NCBI RefSeq assembly: GCF_009905545.1
Contig: NZ_JAAALB010000001.1
Coordinates: forward strand, 124,001-188,000
DNA length: 64,000 nucleotides
Direction of reading: 5' to 3'
Origin: Cellulophaga sp. BC115SP
Lineage (GTDB): Bacteria > Bacteroidota > Bacteroidia > Cytophagales > Spirosomataceae
In this document: one piece after another, positions 27,103 through 35,897 of the stretch
Position numbering within the stretch: the stretch's first letter is position 1
How the letters are laid out: each line of letters starts with the position of its first letter
Translations under genes and position numbers: made by a program
The notes under the pieces: model-generated
What the model was told of the DNA's origin: nothing
What the model saw: only the letters and a program-made list of their open reading frames with translations
The model's database searches: none

Positions 27103-28491
27103 ATGGCAGCATCACTCTTTGAAGACTTTCAACCTCATTCTAAAGAGGTTTGGAAAAATCAAGCAATCAAAGATCTTAAAGGAAAAGACTTTGACCAAAC
27201 GCTGATTTGGCAAGCCGAAGGCGACTTGCGTATTGAGCCTTATTACAATCATGAAGACTTATCTTCGTTGCCAATAGAGTTGGTACAAAGTGCGCAAAAT
27301 AATGCGATTATTGCGACTTGGCACAATCGTGAAAAAATCATTTTTTCAACCGAAAAGGCAACAAATCAGCTTATTTTAGAAGCCATCGAGTGGGGTGCTG
27401 ATAGTGTAATTATTGATTTTGAAGAAAAAGATATTACTTCTGTAGACTTCAAAAAACTATTACATCAGATCAAACTTTCTGAGATTTATGTCTTTTTTAA
27501 AGTCCAAAATCAGAGTGCACAACTACTAGAAACACTAGCGTCTTTGATTCCTTATCAAATGAAAGGAGGAGTACAAGATGACTATTTAGCAAGTTGGATG
27601 AATACTGGTGTTTTATCAAAAGATAGTACAACACAATTAACACAAACTATTAGAAAAGTACAAAATCATCCTCAGTTCAAAGCTCTTTTGGTATCGGGAG
27701 AAGTGTTTCATAATGCAGGTGCAAACAGCGTACAAGAAATTGCCTTTACTTTGGCCAATGCGCTGGAATATATTGACCAACTTACCGAAGCTGGTTTATC
27801 TTTGGAGGATATTTTGAACAAAATTGAATTTAGTGTTGCCGTTGGGACAGACTACTTTACTGAAATTGCCAAAATTAGAGCCATGAGATATTTATGGCAA
27901 AAAGTATTATCTGAAGGATACGGTTTTGAAAAAGCGAGTGAATTTCCAGTTGTGATTTCGGCGCATACTTCAACCTATTTTGATGCAGCCCTAACGCCAA
28001 ATACCAATATGCTTCGTGCTACAACCGAGGCGATGTCTGCTATTGTTGGTGGTGCCAACGCCCTAGTTTTACATGCTTATAACTCGACCTTCGAAAATGA
28101 AGAGAGTTTTGGGAAAAGAATTGCTCGCAATATTTCAACCATTTTGAAAGAAGAATCGTACCTTGATAAAGTAAATGATCCATCGGCTGGAAGCTACTAT
28201 ATCGAGCATTTAACCTTCGAATTAGCTCAAAAAGCGCTACTACTTCTGCAAGAGGTAGCCTCATTAGGCGGCAGTATTGCAGCATTTGAACAAGGGTTCA
28301 TTCAAAATACAATTGCTCAAAATCACAATAGTCGTCAAGAAGCTACAACTTCTGGCAAACGTGTTATGGTGGGTGTCAACAAATTTAGATTTGATGAAAA
28401 GCCGTTTGTTTATGAAGCAAAAGAAGCTCAAACATCAACAATACCATTATTAAGAGCTCAAAGATTATCAGAAGTTGTAGAAGCTCAGTAA
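27103..28491 (+). CDS. mutA: methylmalonyl-CoA mutase small (beta) subunit
   Basis: The 462-residue protein is homologous to the barrel region of methylmalonyl-CoA mutase and lacks the cobalamin-binding domain, as expected for the non-catalytic small subunit. Recognisable blocks are AVGTDYFTEIAKIRAMRYLW, the ISAHTSTYFDAALTPNTNM segment and DPSAGSYYIEHLT. It pairs with the large subunit 60 bp downstream to interconvert succinyl-CoA and (R)-methylmalonyl-CoA, linking propionate to the TCA cycle. The TTG at 27019 gives an implausible lead; the ATG at 27103 (MAASLFEDF) is chosen. Confidence 0.93.
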   Translation: MAASLFEDFQPHSKEVWKNQAIKDLKGKDFDQTLIWQAEGDLRIEPYYNHEDLSSLPIELVQSAQNNAIIATWHNREKIIFSTEKATNQLILEAIEWGADSVIIDFEEKDITSVDFKKLLHQIKLSEIYVFFKVQNQSAQLLETLASLIPYQMKGGVQDDYLASWMNTGVLSKDSTTQLTQTIRKVQNHPQFKALLVSGEVFHNAGANSVQEIAFTLANALEYIDQLTEAGLSLEDILNKIEFSVAVGTDYFTEIAKIRAMRYLWQKVLSEGYGFEKASEFPVVISAHTSTYFDAALTPNTNMLRATTEAMSAIVGGANALVLHAYNSTFENEESFGKRIARNISTILKEESYLDKVNDPSAGSYYIEHLTFELAQKALLLLQEVASLGGSIAAFEQGFIQNTIAQNHNSRQEATTSGKRVMVGVNKFRFDEKPFVYEAKEAQTSTIPLLRAQRLSEVVEAQ

Positions 28492-28551
28492 TCGTCTCAG
28501 TGAGGAATAACAAAACAAAGCTGTAAAACCAAAAATTTGTTTGATGACTTT

Positions 28552-30675
28552 ATGAAACCAAACCTTTCAAATATTCAATTACAAGAAGGAAAAGCCAAGG
28601 CTGTTGCTTCTACGTCTTCCAAATTTTGGAAATCTCCCGAAGGAATTCCTGTAAAAGTGCATTTTACCCAAGCAGACCTCGACGATGCCGAGCATTTGAG
28701 ATTTGCCGCAGGTTTACCACCTTATCTTAGAGGTCCATATTCGACCATGTATGTCCAACAACCTTGGACTGTACGTCAATATGCAGGGTTTTCAACTGCC
28801 GAAGAATCCAATGCTTTTTACAGACGTAACTTGGCAGCAGGACAAAAAGGACTTTCGGTAGCCTTTGACCTTGCTACTCACCGAGGTTATGATTCAGACC
28901 ACCCACGTGTAACAGGCGATGTTGGAAAAGCAGGGGTAGCAATCGATTCGGTTGAAGACATGAAAATTCTTTTCGACCAAATTCCTTTAGACCAAATGTC
29001 GGTTTCGATGACCATGAATGGCGCTGTATTGCCCATAATGGCTTTCTATATTGTAGCAGCAGAAGAACAGGGCGTTGGTCCTGAAAAACTGTCTGGTACT
29101 ATTCAAAATGATATTCTTAAAGAGTTTATGGTGCGAAATACCTATATATATCCGCCAGAGCCTTCAATGAGAATCATTGCAGATATTTTTGAATACACCG
29201 CTCAATTGATGCCAAAATTCAATTCTATTTCTATTTCTGGCTATCACATGCAAGAAGCAGGTGCTACCGCGGATTTGGAATTGGCATATACCTTGGCTGA
29301 TGGTTTGGAATATCTTCGAACGGGTATTGCGGCGGGTCTAGATGTAGACAACTTTGCTCCTCGCCTCTCCTTTTTCTGGGCTATTGGAATGAACCATTTT
29401 ATGGAAATTGCCAAAATGCGAGCGGGTCGTTTGCTATGGGCAAAAATTGTGAAACAGTTTAACCCAAAAAATGACAAATCCTTGGCTTTACGTACGCACT
29501 GTCAAACGTCGGGGTGGTCATTGACGGAGCAAGACCCATTCAACAACGTTACTCGTACTTGTGTGGAAGCCATGGCTGCTGCTTTGGGCCATACCCAAAG
29601 TTTGCATACCAATTCACTTGATGAGGCTATTGCACTTCCGACTGACTTTTCGGCTCGTATTGCTCGTAATACGCAATTGTATATTCAAAACGAAACTAAT
29701 ATTACCCGTGTTGTTGACCCTTGGGGAGGCTCGTATTATGTAGAATATTTGACTAAAGAATTGGCTAAAAAAGCTTGGTCATTGATTGAAGAGGTAGAAA
29801 GTTTGGGAGGAATGGCAAAAGCAATCGAAACGGGCTTACCCAAAATGCGTATTGAAGAAGCGGCAGCTCGTAAACAAGCCAGAATCGATTCAGGAAAAGA
29901 TATTATCGTTGGGGTAAATAAGTACAAATTGGCAGAGGAGACTCCAATCGAGATTTTGGAAGTAGATAATCAGGCTGTACGCTTATCGCAAATACAAAGA
30001 TTAGAGCAAATTAAGGCTGTCCGTGATAATGATAAAGTAGCAAAAGCTTTAGAAAAAATCACAGAAGCTGCCAATACCAAACAGGGAAACTTACTAGCTT
30101 TGGCTGTAGACGCCGCTCGCGAGCGTGCTACACTCGGCGAAATATCTATGGCACTCGAAAAAGTGTATGGTCGCCACAAAGCTATTATTCGTTCAATTTC
30201 AGGCGTATATTCATCAGAAGTGACAGACGACGAGAATTTCAGAATTGCCAAGGAAATGGCAGACGATTTTGCCAAATTAGAAGGTCGCCGACCACGTATT
30301 ATGGTAGCAAAAATGGGACAAGACGGTCACGACCGTGGCGCCAAAGTAATTGCCACAAGCTTTGCCGACTTAGGTTTTGATGTGGATATTACCCCACTTT
30401 TTCAAACACCAGAAGAAGTTGCCAAACAGGCCGTCGAAAATGACGTTCATGTAGTTGGAGCATCAAGCTTGGCTGCTGGACACAAAACGCTTGTTCCAGA
30501 GCTTATCAATGAACTTAAGAAACTCGGTCGCGAAGATATTATGGTAATTGCTGGAGGAGTAATCCCTGCCCAAGACTATGCATTTTTGTATGAATCGGGT
30601 GTAAAAGGTGTTTTTGGTCCTGGTACAATCATATCAATTGCAGCACAAAAGATTTTAAAAGAATTGATGGACTAG
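28552..30675 (+). CDS. mutB: methylmalonyl-CoA mutase large (alpha) subunit
   Basis: The 707-residue catalytic subunit has the substrate-binding barrel ([14 protein letters not shown], then [21 protein letters not shown], and [19 protein letters not shown]) and a C-terminal B12 domain with the base-off motif GQDGHDRG near residue 588, followed by [14 protein letters not shown]. It requires adenosylcobalamin. The preceding in-frame TTG at 28537 is only five codons upstream; the ATG at 28552 is preferred. It forms an operon with mutA. A hairpin made of MITE terminal repeats follows the stop codon. Confidence 0.97.
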   Translation: MKPNLSNIQLQEGKAKAVASTSSKFWKSPEGIPVKVHFTQADLDDAEHLRFAAGLPPYLRGPYSTMYVQQPWTVRQYAGFSTAEESNAFYRRNLAAGQKGLSVAFDLATHRGYDSDHPRVTGDVGKAGVAIDSVEDMKILFDQIPLDQMSVSMTMNGAVLPIMAFYIVAAEEQGVGPEKLSGTIQNDILKEFMVRNTYIYPPEPSMRIIADIFEYTAQLMPKFNSISISGYHMQEAGATADLELAYTLADGLEYLRTGIAAGLDVDNFAPRLSFFWAIGMNHFMEIAKMRAGRLLWAKIVKQFNPKNDKSLALRTHCQTSGWSLTEQDPFNNVTRTCVEAMAAALGHTQSLHTNSLDEAIALPTDFSARIARNTQLYIQNETNITRVVDPWGGSYYVEYLTKELAKKAWSLIEEVESLGGMAKAIETGLPKMRIEEAAARKQARIDSGKDIIVGVNKYKLAEETPIEILEVDNQAVRLSQIQRLEQIKAVRDNDKVAKALEKITEAANTKQGNLLALAVDAARERATLGEISMALEKVYGRHKAIIRSISGVYSSEVTDDENFRIAKEMADDFAKLEGRRPRIMVAKMGQDGHDRGAKVIATSFADLGFDVDITPLFQTPEEVAKQAVENDVHVVGASSLAAGHKTLVPELINELKKLGREDIMVIAGGVIPAQDYAFLYESGVKGVFGPGTIISIAAQKILKELMD

Positions 30676-30698
30676 TTCATTTTTATGAGACATTACTA

Positions 30699-30765
30699 AT
30701 TGAGTGAATGGTGATTGAGTGATTATTTCATAAAGAAATTTACTAAATCACCATTCACTCAATAG
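30699..30765. repeat. solo inverted repeat made of MITE-end sequence
   Basis: A 23-bp stem (ATTGAGTGAATGGTGATT on the left, its complement on the right) encloses a loop of about 20 nt. The arm sequence matches the terminal repeats of the element at 4682-4948. It lies between the convergent mutB and SUI1-like genes and may terminate both. Confidence 0.55.
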
Positions 30766-30773
30766 TAGAGTTC

Positions 30774-31112
30774 TTATACCTTTTTGGCTTTATAACCTTG
30801 CTGAATTAGCCATGTAACTACCTTTTCTCTAAAATCACCTTGCAAGATGATTTCGCCATCCTTCACAGAGCCTCCACAACCACAAAGATTTTTAAGTTTT
30901 TTACCCAAAGTATTCAAGTCATCATCATTTCCAACAAAACCTGTAACAAGTGTTACTTGTTTGCCAGCACGAGCCTTTTTATCTAGTAAGGCTTTCAAAT
31001 TTTGTTGATTAGGAGGAAGTGTTTCCGCCACTTCTTTTTCCTCAAATTCATATTCAAAATCAGGATTTGTAGAATAGACAACTCCTAATGGTATTTTTTT
31101 ATTTTTTGACAT
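30774..31112 (-). CDS. SUI1/eIF1-like translation factor (YciH family)
   Basis: The 112-residue protein has a disordered acidic N-terminus (1-40) and a SUI1 domain (about 45-112): GKQVTLVTGFVGNDDDLNTL, then KKLKNLCGCGGSVKDGEI and ILQGDFREKVVTWL. This matches bacterial eIF1 homologues of the YciH type, which influence initiation-codon selection. The ATG at 31112 is used; the TTG six codons upstream is less likely. The gap to the upstream lipid kinase is 34 bp, so the two may be cotranscribed. Confidence 0.88.
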   Translation of the reverse strand: MSKNKKIPLGVVYSTNPDFEYEFEEKEVAETLPPNQQNLKALLDKKARAGKQVTLVTGFVGNDDDLNTLGKKLKNLCGCGGSVKDGEIILQGDFREKVVTWLIQQGYKAKKV

Positions 31113-31146
31113 GGTTTTTCTATTTTTCAAAATACGAATAACTCAC

Positions 31147-32019
31147 TTACTCCACTACCCCAGCCACAACTTTTAGCGATTTTGGTTTGATATATACCCG
31201 AATCTCGTTGGTATCTAACTGTAAAGGTTCGCCATCAAAGTGAATCAATAAAGGCTTTTCAGACTTGAGAACATAGTCTTCCGAAACCTCCATATCAATG
31301 TAACGAGAGTTAGGCAATGTTCCTCTAAACAAACGTACACCAATAATTGGAGCTGCTCCAAAAGGGAATGGCTTCAATACAACGAGGTCGATTAAGCCAT
31401 CATCGATTTTAGATTTTGGCGAAATCAAGGCATTATTTCCATATTGTGTAGCATTCGCAAAGGTGATAGAAAAGGCCATTTTAGCATAATCTTTTCCTTG
31501 ATGCGAGATCACATAGGCTTCGGGCTTATAAGTTCTAAATGACTTTAAAGACATTTTAGCATACGTTTTCAAACCTCTTGACTCCTGTTGAGCAAACTCA
31601 TTTGCCACAAAAGCATCAAACCCAACTCCTGCAGTACAGAAAAAGGGAATTTCATTCAAATAACAAGCATCTATTTGGGCAGTAGGTTGCTGAATAGCAA
31701 ACTGAATCGCTTTATCAATTTTTAAAGGTATATTCAGGTGACGAGCTAAACCGTTTCCAGAACCAATCGGAATGATACCAAGCGCAGTGTCTGAACCCAC
31801 CAGCCCTCGAGCTACCTCGTTGACTGTACCATCGCCACCGACTGCTACAACACGGCTAATACCCTGCTGAACGGCCTGTTGAGCGATTTCGGTTGCATGA
31901 CCTGCATATTCTGTTAAGATTAATCTACAATTTGCCTGTTTGTTGATAGCTTGAATTATTTTATTTCTCTTTGCTGGGGTTGTGGTTCCAGACTTAGGAT
32001 TTAAAACAAACCAAATCAT
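31147..32019 (-). CDS. diacylglycerol/lipid kinase of the YegS/BmrU family
   Basis: The 290-residue protein starts MIWFVLNPKSGTTTPAKR and shows the nucleotide-binding GGDGTVNEVARGL motif (about 60) and IPIGSGNGLARHL. The C-terminal beta-sandwich contains DDGLIDLVVLKPFPF and HFDGEPL. It phosphorylates diacylglycerol or a related lipid at the membrane face. The frame extends 20 codons upstream to a non-ATG start at 32079, but the conserved first strand begins exactly at the ATG at 32019. It probably shares a transcript with the SUI1-like gene. Confidence 0.88.
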   Translation of the reverse strand: MIWFVLNPKSGTTTPAKRNKIIQAINKQANCRLILTEYAGHATEIAQQAVQQGISRVVAVGGDGTVNEVARGLVGSDTALGIIPIGSGNGLARHLNIPLKIDKAIQFAIQQPTAQIDACYLNEIPFFCTAGVGFDAFVANEFAQQESRGLKTYAKMSLKSFRTYKPEAYVISHQGKDYAKMAFSITFANATQYGNNALISPKSKIDDGLIDLVVLKPFPFGAAPIIGVRLFRGTLPNSRYIDMEVSEDYVLKSEKPLLIHFDGEPLQLDTNEIRVYIKPKSLKVVAGVVE

Positions 32020-32134
32020 AATATTATGTGAGTTTACGAGACCTACGCCCGATCTATAATTTATAAGTGTTTTAATCAATCACCCAAAATCTCTTGGAAG
32101 CGTATTTCTATGGTTGAGTTGCGAAAAGCATATA

Positions 32135-32245
32135 CTAACTGAAAAACACAAACATGAAGATAATCATTATAATAAAAGAAAGATACATGAGGCCATCTAC
32201 CAAATAGTAATCTTTATATTTATCCACAAATTCTTTGAATTTCAT
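32135..32245 (-). CDS. 36-residue single-pass membrane protein candidate
   Basis: An ATG-initiated frame encodes a charged N-terminal half (MKFKEFVDKYKDYYLVDG) followed by a hydrophobic stretch of about 17 residues rich in Ile, Phe and Met, ending at TAG. This is the design of small inner-membrane proteins. It lies upstream of and in line with the lipid kinase gene. The TTATCCACA string at 32220-32228 is part of this frame (codons for Val-Asp-Lys), not an origin site. Conservation has not been tested. Confidence 0.4.
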   Translation of the reverse strand: MKFKEFVDKYKDYYLVDGLMYLSFIIMIIFMFVFFS

Positions 32246-32367
32246 AAAAATAATTATCTTTATTTGAGCTGAATTGATAAGAATTCAAAACTACAAAATT
32301 TTGGAGGGATGTATTCTATCTATTTGGATAAATCTCATATTTAGCACCCTAATTTTATCTATTTCAC

Positions 32368-32802
32368 ATGACAAAGCGCTTCATCTTTTCTGTATTATTT
32401 TGCTTAATTGGTTTTATCAGTTTTTCACAAACGAATAAAGACCGTCAAAAAATTCTAGAAATCTTAGACAAACAAAATCAAGCTTGGAATCGAGGCGATG
32501 TAGTCGCATTTATGAAAGGTTACTGGGAGTCTGATTCTTTGATGTATATTGGTAAAAGCGGAGTAACGTATGGTTATCAAAAAACATTGGCTAGTTATCA
32601 GAAAAATTATCCTGACAAAGCCAGCATGGGTACTCTGAAGTTTACCATTATCAAAGTAAACTTTCTAGGACCCAACAATTGCTTGTTAGTAGGAAAATGG
32701 GCTTTGACTCGTCCAGAAAAGGGTGATATTAGCGGTCATTTTACCCTGACATGGCAAAAAACCAAAGGCGAATGGGTTATTATTGCCGATCATTCTTCAT
32801 AA
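32368..32802 (+). CDS. secreted SnoaL/DUF4440-like protein
   Basis: The 144-residue protein has a signal peptide (1-20, ending near SFSQ) and an NTF2-like domain: ILEILDKQNQAWNRGDVVAF, then SDSLMYIGKSGVTYGYQ, and WQKTKGEWVIIADHSS at the C-terminus. DUF4440 members are small cone-shaped proteins with varied ligand or catalytic roles. It is exported to the periplasm or beyond; its substrate is unknown. It is monocistronic, with no close partner gene. Confidence 0.8.
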   Translation: MTKRFIFSVLFCLIGFISFSQTNKDRQKILEILDKQNQAWNRGDVVAFMKGYWESDSLMYIGKSGVTYGYQKTLASYQKNYPDKASMGTLKFTIIKVNFLGPNNCLLVGKWALTRPEKGDISGHFTLTWQKTKGEWVIIADHSS

Positions 32803-32973
32803 GGGATTTTTGTAAGAAGTAACAACATATTGGTTATGATTACAGTACTAGAGAACACTCAACCAATCACGTGTTATTACTAAAATCAAAATACTCGAAG
32901 TATATTTGTAGAAAATTAAGAAATGAAGTGACCAACAAATTGATAGCACTTTATTCAAAAAATCTTTTCATTC

Positions 32974-33378
32974 ATGATTGCACTCAATACAGTACATCGT
33001 CATAAGTTTTCTTTTACACAAGATGACGTAATTTTATTTGCAAAAGTATCTGGAGACCATAACCCTCTTCACTTAGATGCTGAATTTGCGGCTACAACTC
33101 CATTCAAGCGCCCAATTATTCATGGGGCGCTAGCTTCGAGTATTTTCTCTAAAGTAATGGGTACGGAATTTCCTGGTTTTGGAAGTGTTTATTTAAAACA
33201 AGTTTCCGAATTCAAACGCCCAATGTTTGTTGATACAGATTATGAAGCGGTATTTACAGTAGTAAATATTGATGAGAAAAAGCATATAGCCGAAGTCAAA
33301 TGTGAAATATTTGATGTTGCGACCAACAAGAAGACTACTGATGGTATGGCTACGATTATGAATGCTGAACAGTTTTAG
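32974..33378 (+). CDS. MaoC-type (R)-specific enoyl-CoA hydratase
   Basis: The 134-residue hot-dog-fold protein carries the hydratase motif SGDHNPLHLDAEFA (about 27-40), with the catalytic Asp/His pair, and PIIHGALASSIF. It would hydrate trans-2-enoyl-CoA to (R)-3-hydroxyacyl-CoA. No PHA or beta-oxidation gene is beside it, so its pathway is uncertain. A double hairpin follows the stop. Confidence 0.87.
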   Translation: MIALNTVHRHKFSFTQDDVILFAKVSGDHNPLHLDAEFAATTPFKRPIIHGALASSIFSKVMGTEFPGFGSVYLKQVSEFKRPMFVDTDYEAVFTVVNIDEKKHIAEVKCEIFDVATNKKTTDGMATIMNAEQF

Positions 33379-33385
33379 TAAACCG

Positions 33386-33425
33386 AATAAAGCCCATCAC
33401 CGATTTAGTCGATAATGGGCTTTAT
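33386..33425. terminator. bidirectional terminator after the MaoC gene
   Basis: AATAAAGCCCAT pairs with ATGGGCTTTATT across a 16-nt loop that can pair further. Confidence 0.75.
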
Positions 33426-33432
33426 TAAAAGC

Positions 33433-33466
33433 AAAAGGCTAGCAATCAAAACTGCTAGCCTTTTTT
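33433..33466. terminator. second hairpin, terminator of the H1-like gene
   Basis: AAAAGGCTAGCA pairs perfectly with TGCTAGCCTTTT around an 8-nt loop, with A and T tracts on both sides. It lies 12 bp past the minus-strand stop at 33478. Confidence 0.8.
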
Positions 33467-33477
33467 ATTTGCTTGAA

Positions 33478-33657
33478 TTATTCACTTTGGTTTTTCTTGT
33501 TTTGGATTTCAGTACGAATCTCTTGAGCCAAAGTTTTTAATGCTTGCATGCCACCTCTCACACGAGTTCCAGCAGCTTGATTGCCTTTTTCATAGAACTT
33601 TTCGAAGTCACCCTCTAATGACAAAATCAAGTCTTTTACTTCTGAGAATCTGCTCAT
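33478..33657 (-). CDS. histone H1-like small protein
   Basis: This 59-residue product is short and easily missed. It starts MSRFSEVKDLILSLEGDF and contains EKGNQAAGTRVRGGMQAL followed by a helical KTLAQEIRTEIQNKK. The pattern matches the small histone H1-like proteins conserved in Bacteroidota, thought to be nucleoid-associated. It is helical with no membrane segment. Start and stop are both clear (ATG at 33657, TAA at 33478-33480). A terminator hairpin follows. I am confident it is a gene and fairly confident of the family. Confidence 0.8.
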   Translation of the reverse strand: MSRFSEVKDLILSLEGDFEKFYEKGNQAAGTRVRGGMQALKTLAQEIRTEIQNKKNQSE

Positions 33658-33809
33658 ATTTGTAATTGGATTTAGGTTGGATAAATTGTTAAAAAAGCCT
33701 CATACGAAGTCTGTAGGCATTTTTTACGACCGAAATATAGTCAATTTCCAACATGATGCAAATTCTTTTATCAAAAAAAGCATGAAAAAAGCACAAAATC
33801 GTATTAAAA

Positions 33810-35078
33810 TTATGCTAATACTGATTTAAACTGCTCAGCTTGTGCTTTATAGAAGCCTTCAGCTAATCTTTTCTGTACTACTTCAAACTGATTCATAGTG
33901 TATTCTACGTCCTCTAGCGTGTGTGCTGAAGTAGGAATAATACGCAACATAATCTGTCCTTTTGGTACTACAGGATATACTACAATCGAGCAGAAAATAC
34001 CCATATTTTCACGTAAATCTCTAATCAAAGACGTTGCTGTAAGAACATCATATTCACCATGCAAAAACACTGGAGTTACTGGCGAAGTTGTATCACCAAT
34101 ATCAAAACCTCTTTTGCGGAAACCATCTTGTAGAGCACGTACGTTTTCCCATAATTTCTCACGCAACTCTGGATGTTTTTTAATCAACTCCAAACGCTTC
34201 ATACCACCAATTACATACGGCATAGGAAGTGCTTTTGCGTAAGTTTGAGAACGCATATTATATTTCAAAAACATGATAATGTCTTTCGGAGCAGCAACGA
34301 AACCGCCGATAGCAGCCATTGATTTTGCAAATGTTGAGAAGTACAAATCAATACCTTCGATACAGTTCAAATGTTCGTGAACACCACGGCCATTTTCACC
34401 CATTGTACCAAATCCGTGAGCATCATCTACTAAGATTCTGAAGTTAAAATCGCTTTTCAATGCAACGATTTCGTCCAAAGAACCTACTTTTCCCGACATA
34501 CCAAACACACCTTCTGTAATAACTAAGATACCACCGCCAGTTTCTGCAACCTTCTTAGTAGCACGCTCAAGGTTTTTACGCAATGAGCCCATATCGTTGT
34601 GATTGAACTTATAGTATGCACCCATTTTAGCTTTGTGCAAACGGATACCATCAATCAAACAAGCATGGCATTCTGCATCGTAAACAATAATGTCACGGTG
34701 GTCAACCATACATTCAATAATAGACATTACACCTTGATAGCCGTAATTCAACAAGAAAGCATCCTCTTTACCTACAAATTCAGCTAATTGACGCTCAAAC
34801 TCCTCATGCAAATCAGAGTTACCTGACATCATACGAGCACCCATTGGATAAGCCAAACCATAGTCAGCAGAAGCTTGTGCGTCAGCCTCACGAACTTCAG
34901 GATGGTTAGCTAAACCAAGGTAGTTGTTCAATGACCAGTTAAGCATACGCTTGCCATTGAAGTTCATATAAGGGCCTAATTCGCCAGTCAATTTAGGGAA
35001 TGAAAAATAGTGGTGGCCAATTTTGTGGTAAGAACCTAGCGGCCCCATGTTGTTTACGACTTTCTCAAAAATATCCAC
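33810..35078 (-). CDS. alpha-oxoamine synthase: serine palmitoyltransferase or cysteate acyltransferase
   Basis: The 422-residue PLP enzyme has the family hallmarks: DAECHACLIDGIRL (about 133), the DDAHGFGTMGENGRG aspartate motif (about 220) and the Schiff-base Lys in STFAKSMAAIGGF (about 254). Members condense an amino acid with an acyl thioester. In Bacteroidota they make 3-ketosphinganine (SPT), the sulfonolipid precursor from cysteate, or 2-amino-3-ketobutyrate. No ATG precedes the conserved N-terminus: GTG at 35078 (VDIFEKVV) is the probable start, with TTG at 35114 as alternative. The exact substrate cannot be read from sequence. Confidence 0.8.
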   Translation of the reverse strand: MDIFEKVVNNMGPLGSYHKIGHHYFSFPKLTGELGPYMNFNGKRMLNWSLNNYLGLANHPEVREADAQASADYGLAYPMGARMMSGNSDLHEEFERQLAEFVGKEDAFLLNYGYQGVMSIIECMVDHRDIIVYDAECHACLIDGIRLHKAKMGAYYKFNHNDMGSLRKNLERATKKVAETGGGILVITEGVFGMSGKVGSLDEIVALKSDFNFRILVDDAHGFGTMGENGRGVHEHLNCIEGIDLYFSTFAKSMAAIGGFVAAPKDIIMFLKYNMRSQTYAKALPMPYVIGGMKRLELIKKHPELREKLWENVRALQDGFRKRGFDIGDTTSPVTPVFLHGEYDVLTATSLIRDLRENMGIFCSIVVYPVVPKGQIMLRIIPTSAHTLEDVEYTMNQFEVVQKRLAEGFYKAQAEQFKSVLA

Positions 35079-35405
35079 TTTATATCTGCGTTTTAGATTT
35101 ATGAATAGTGTCAATTATTTTCAAAGCAACAAGTTTTTCTGCCTAATATATTAGCGGAATATGTGCAGTGAAAATCTTAAAATAATCTCAAAGTTAATTC
35201 TTTATTTTTTAACTGCCAAATATTGTATTAAACAAAGAATAACAAGACTTGATTTGGTTATTACTTGCAATATTTCAAGAACTTTTTTCGCTAAATACAT
35301 ATTTATCGATTCGTTTTATATCTTGTATCAAAATTGGGTAAAGGCAGCACTTTTTCAATTGTAAGATTTCAAGTTGAATCCATCTTTGAAAAATCCAAAT
35401 GAGCC

Positions 35406-35768
35406 ATGAGTCTAAATAGTAAACTTACCATTTGCGAAGACCAGAGCACTATCCTAGACTTTTTGGTTGATAATCAGGAGTTACCACAGGATTTTAGCCA
35501 AAATATGGTTAAAAGTGTTTTGAAAGATGGCGCTTTTTATCTGGCCATCTATAAAGCCTACGAAAAGGAGGATAGATTTACGCTTTATCGAATTGATGAT
35601 TTTGCTTATCAGTTTGATGATTTGCTGTATTTGTGGCGTTTTTTTGATGAAAAATCATTAGAAAAACAACATGCTCAAGTCATGAAAAAAGCTAGAAATA
35701 TTGTTCATGATATCATTTCAATGCTTGAAACATTAAAGTCCTTATTTGAACCTCCACAGAATATTTAG
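35406..35768 (+). CDS. hypothetical protein
   Basis: The 120-residue soluble protein is acidic in its first half and helical and Lys-rich at the end (KKARNIVHDIISMLETLKSL). No signal peptide, membrane segment or known motif is seen. Codon use fits the genome. It is followed by biotin carboxylase 129 bp later on the same strand, but that gap makes cotranscription uncertain. Confidence 0.55.
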   Translation: MSLNSKLTICEDQSTILDFLVDNQELPQDFSQNMVKSVLKDGAFYLAIYKAYEKEDRFTLYRIDDFAYQFDDLLYLWRFFDEKSLEKQHAQVMKKARNIVHDIISMLETLKSLFEPPQNI

Positions 35769-35897
35769 GTTGAAAAATAAGACTAAAATTCAAGCAACTT
35801 TAAATATAAAATACTGATAATTAAAAATTACATTCTCAACTTATCATTCTGCATTAATACATTAGTAACAACAAAACAAAATCGAAGAAACCAATCA

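Noticed and set aside
32220-32228. TTATCCACA, a perfect DnaA box
   Set aside because: It is a single copy, falls inside a plausible small reading frame and is 5.7 kb from dnaA with no neighbouring boxes.
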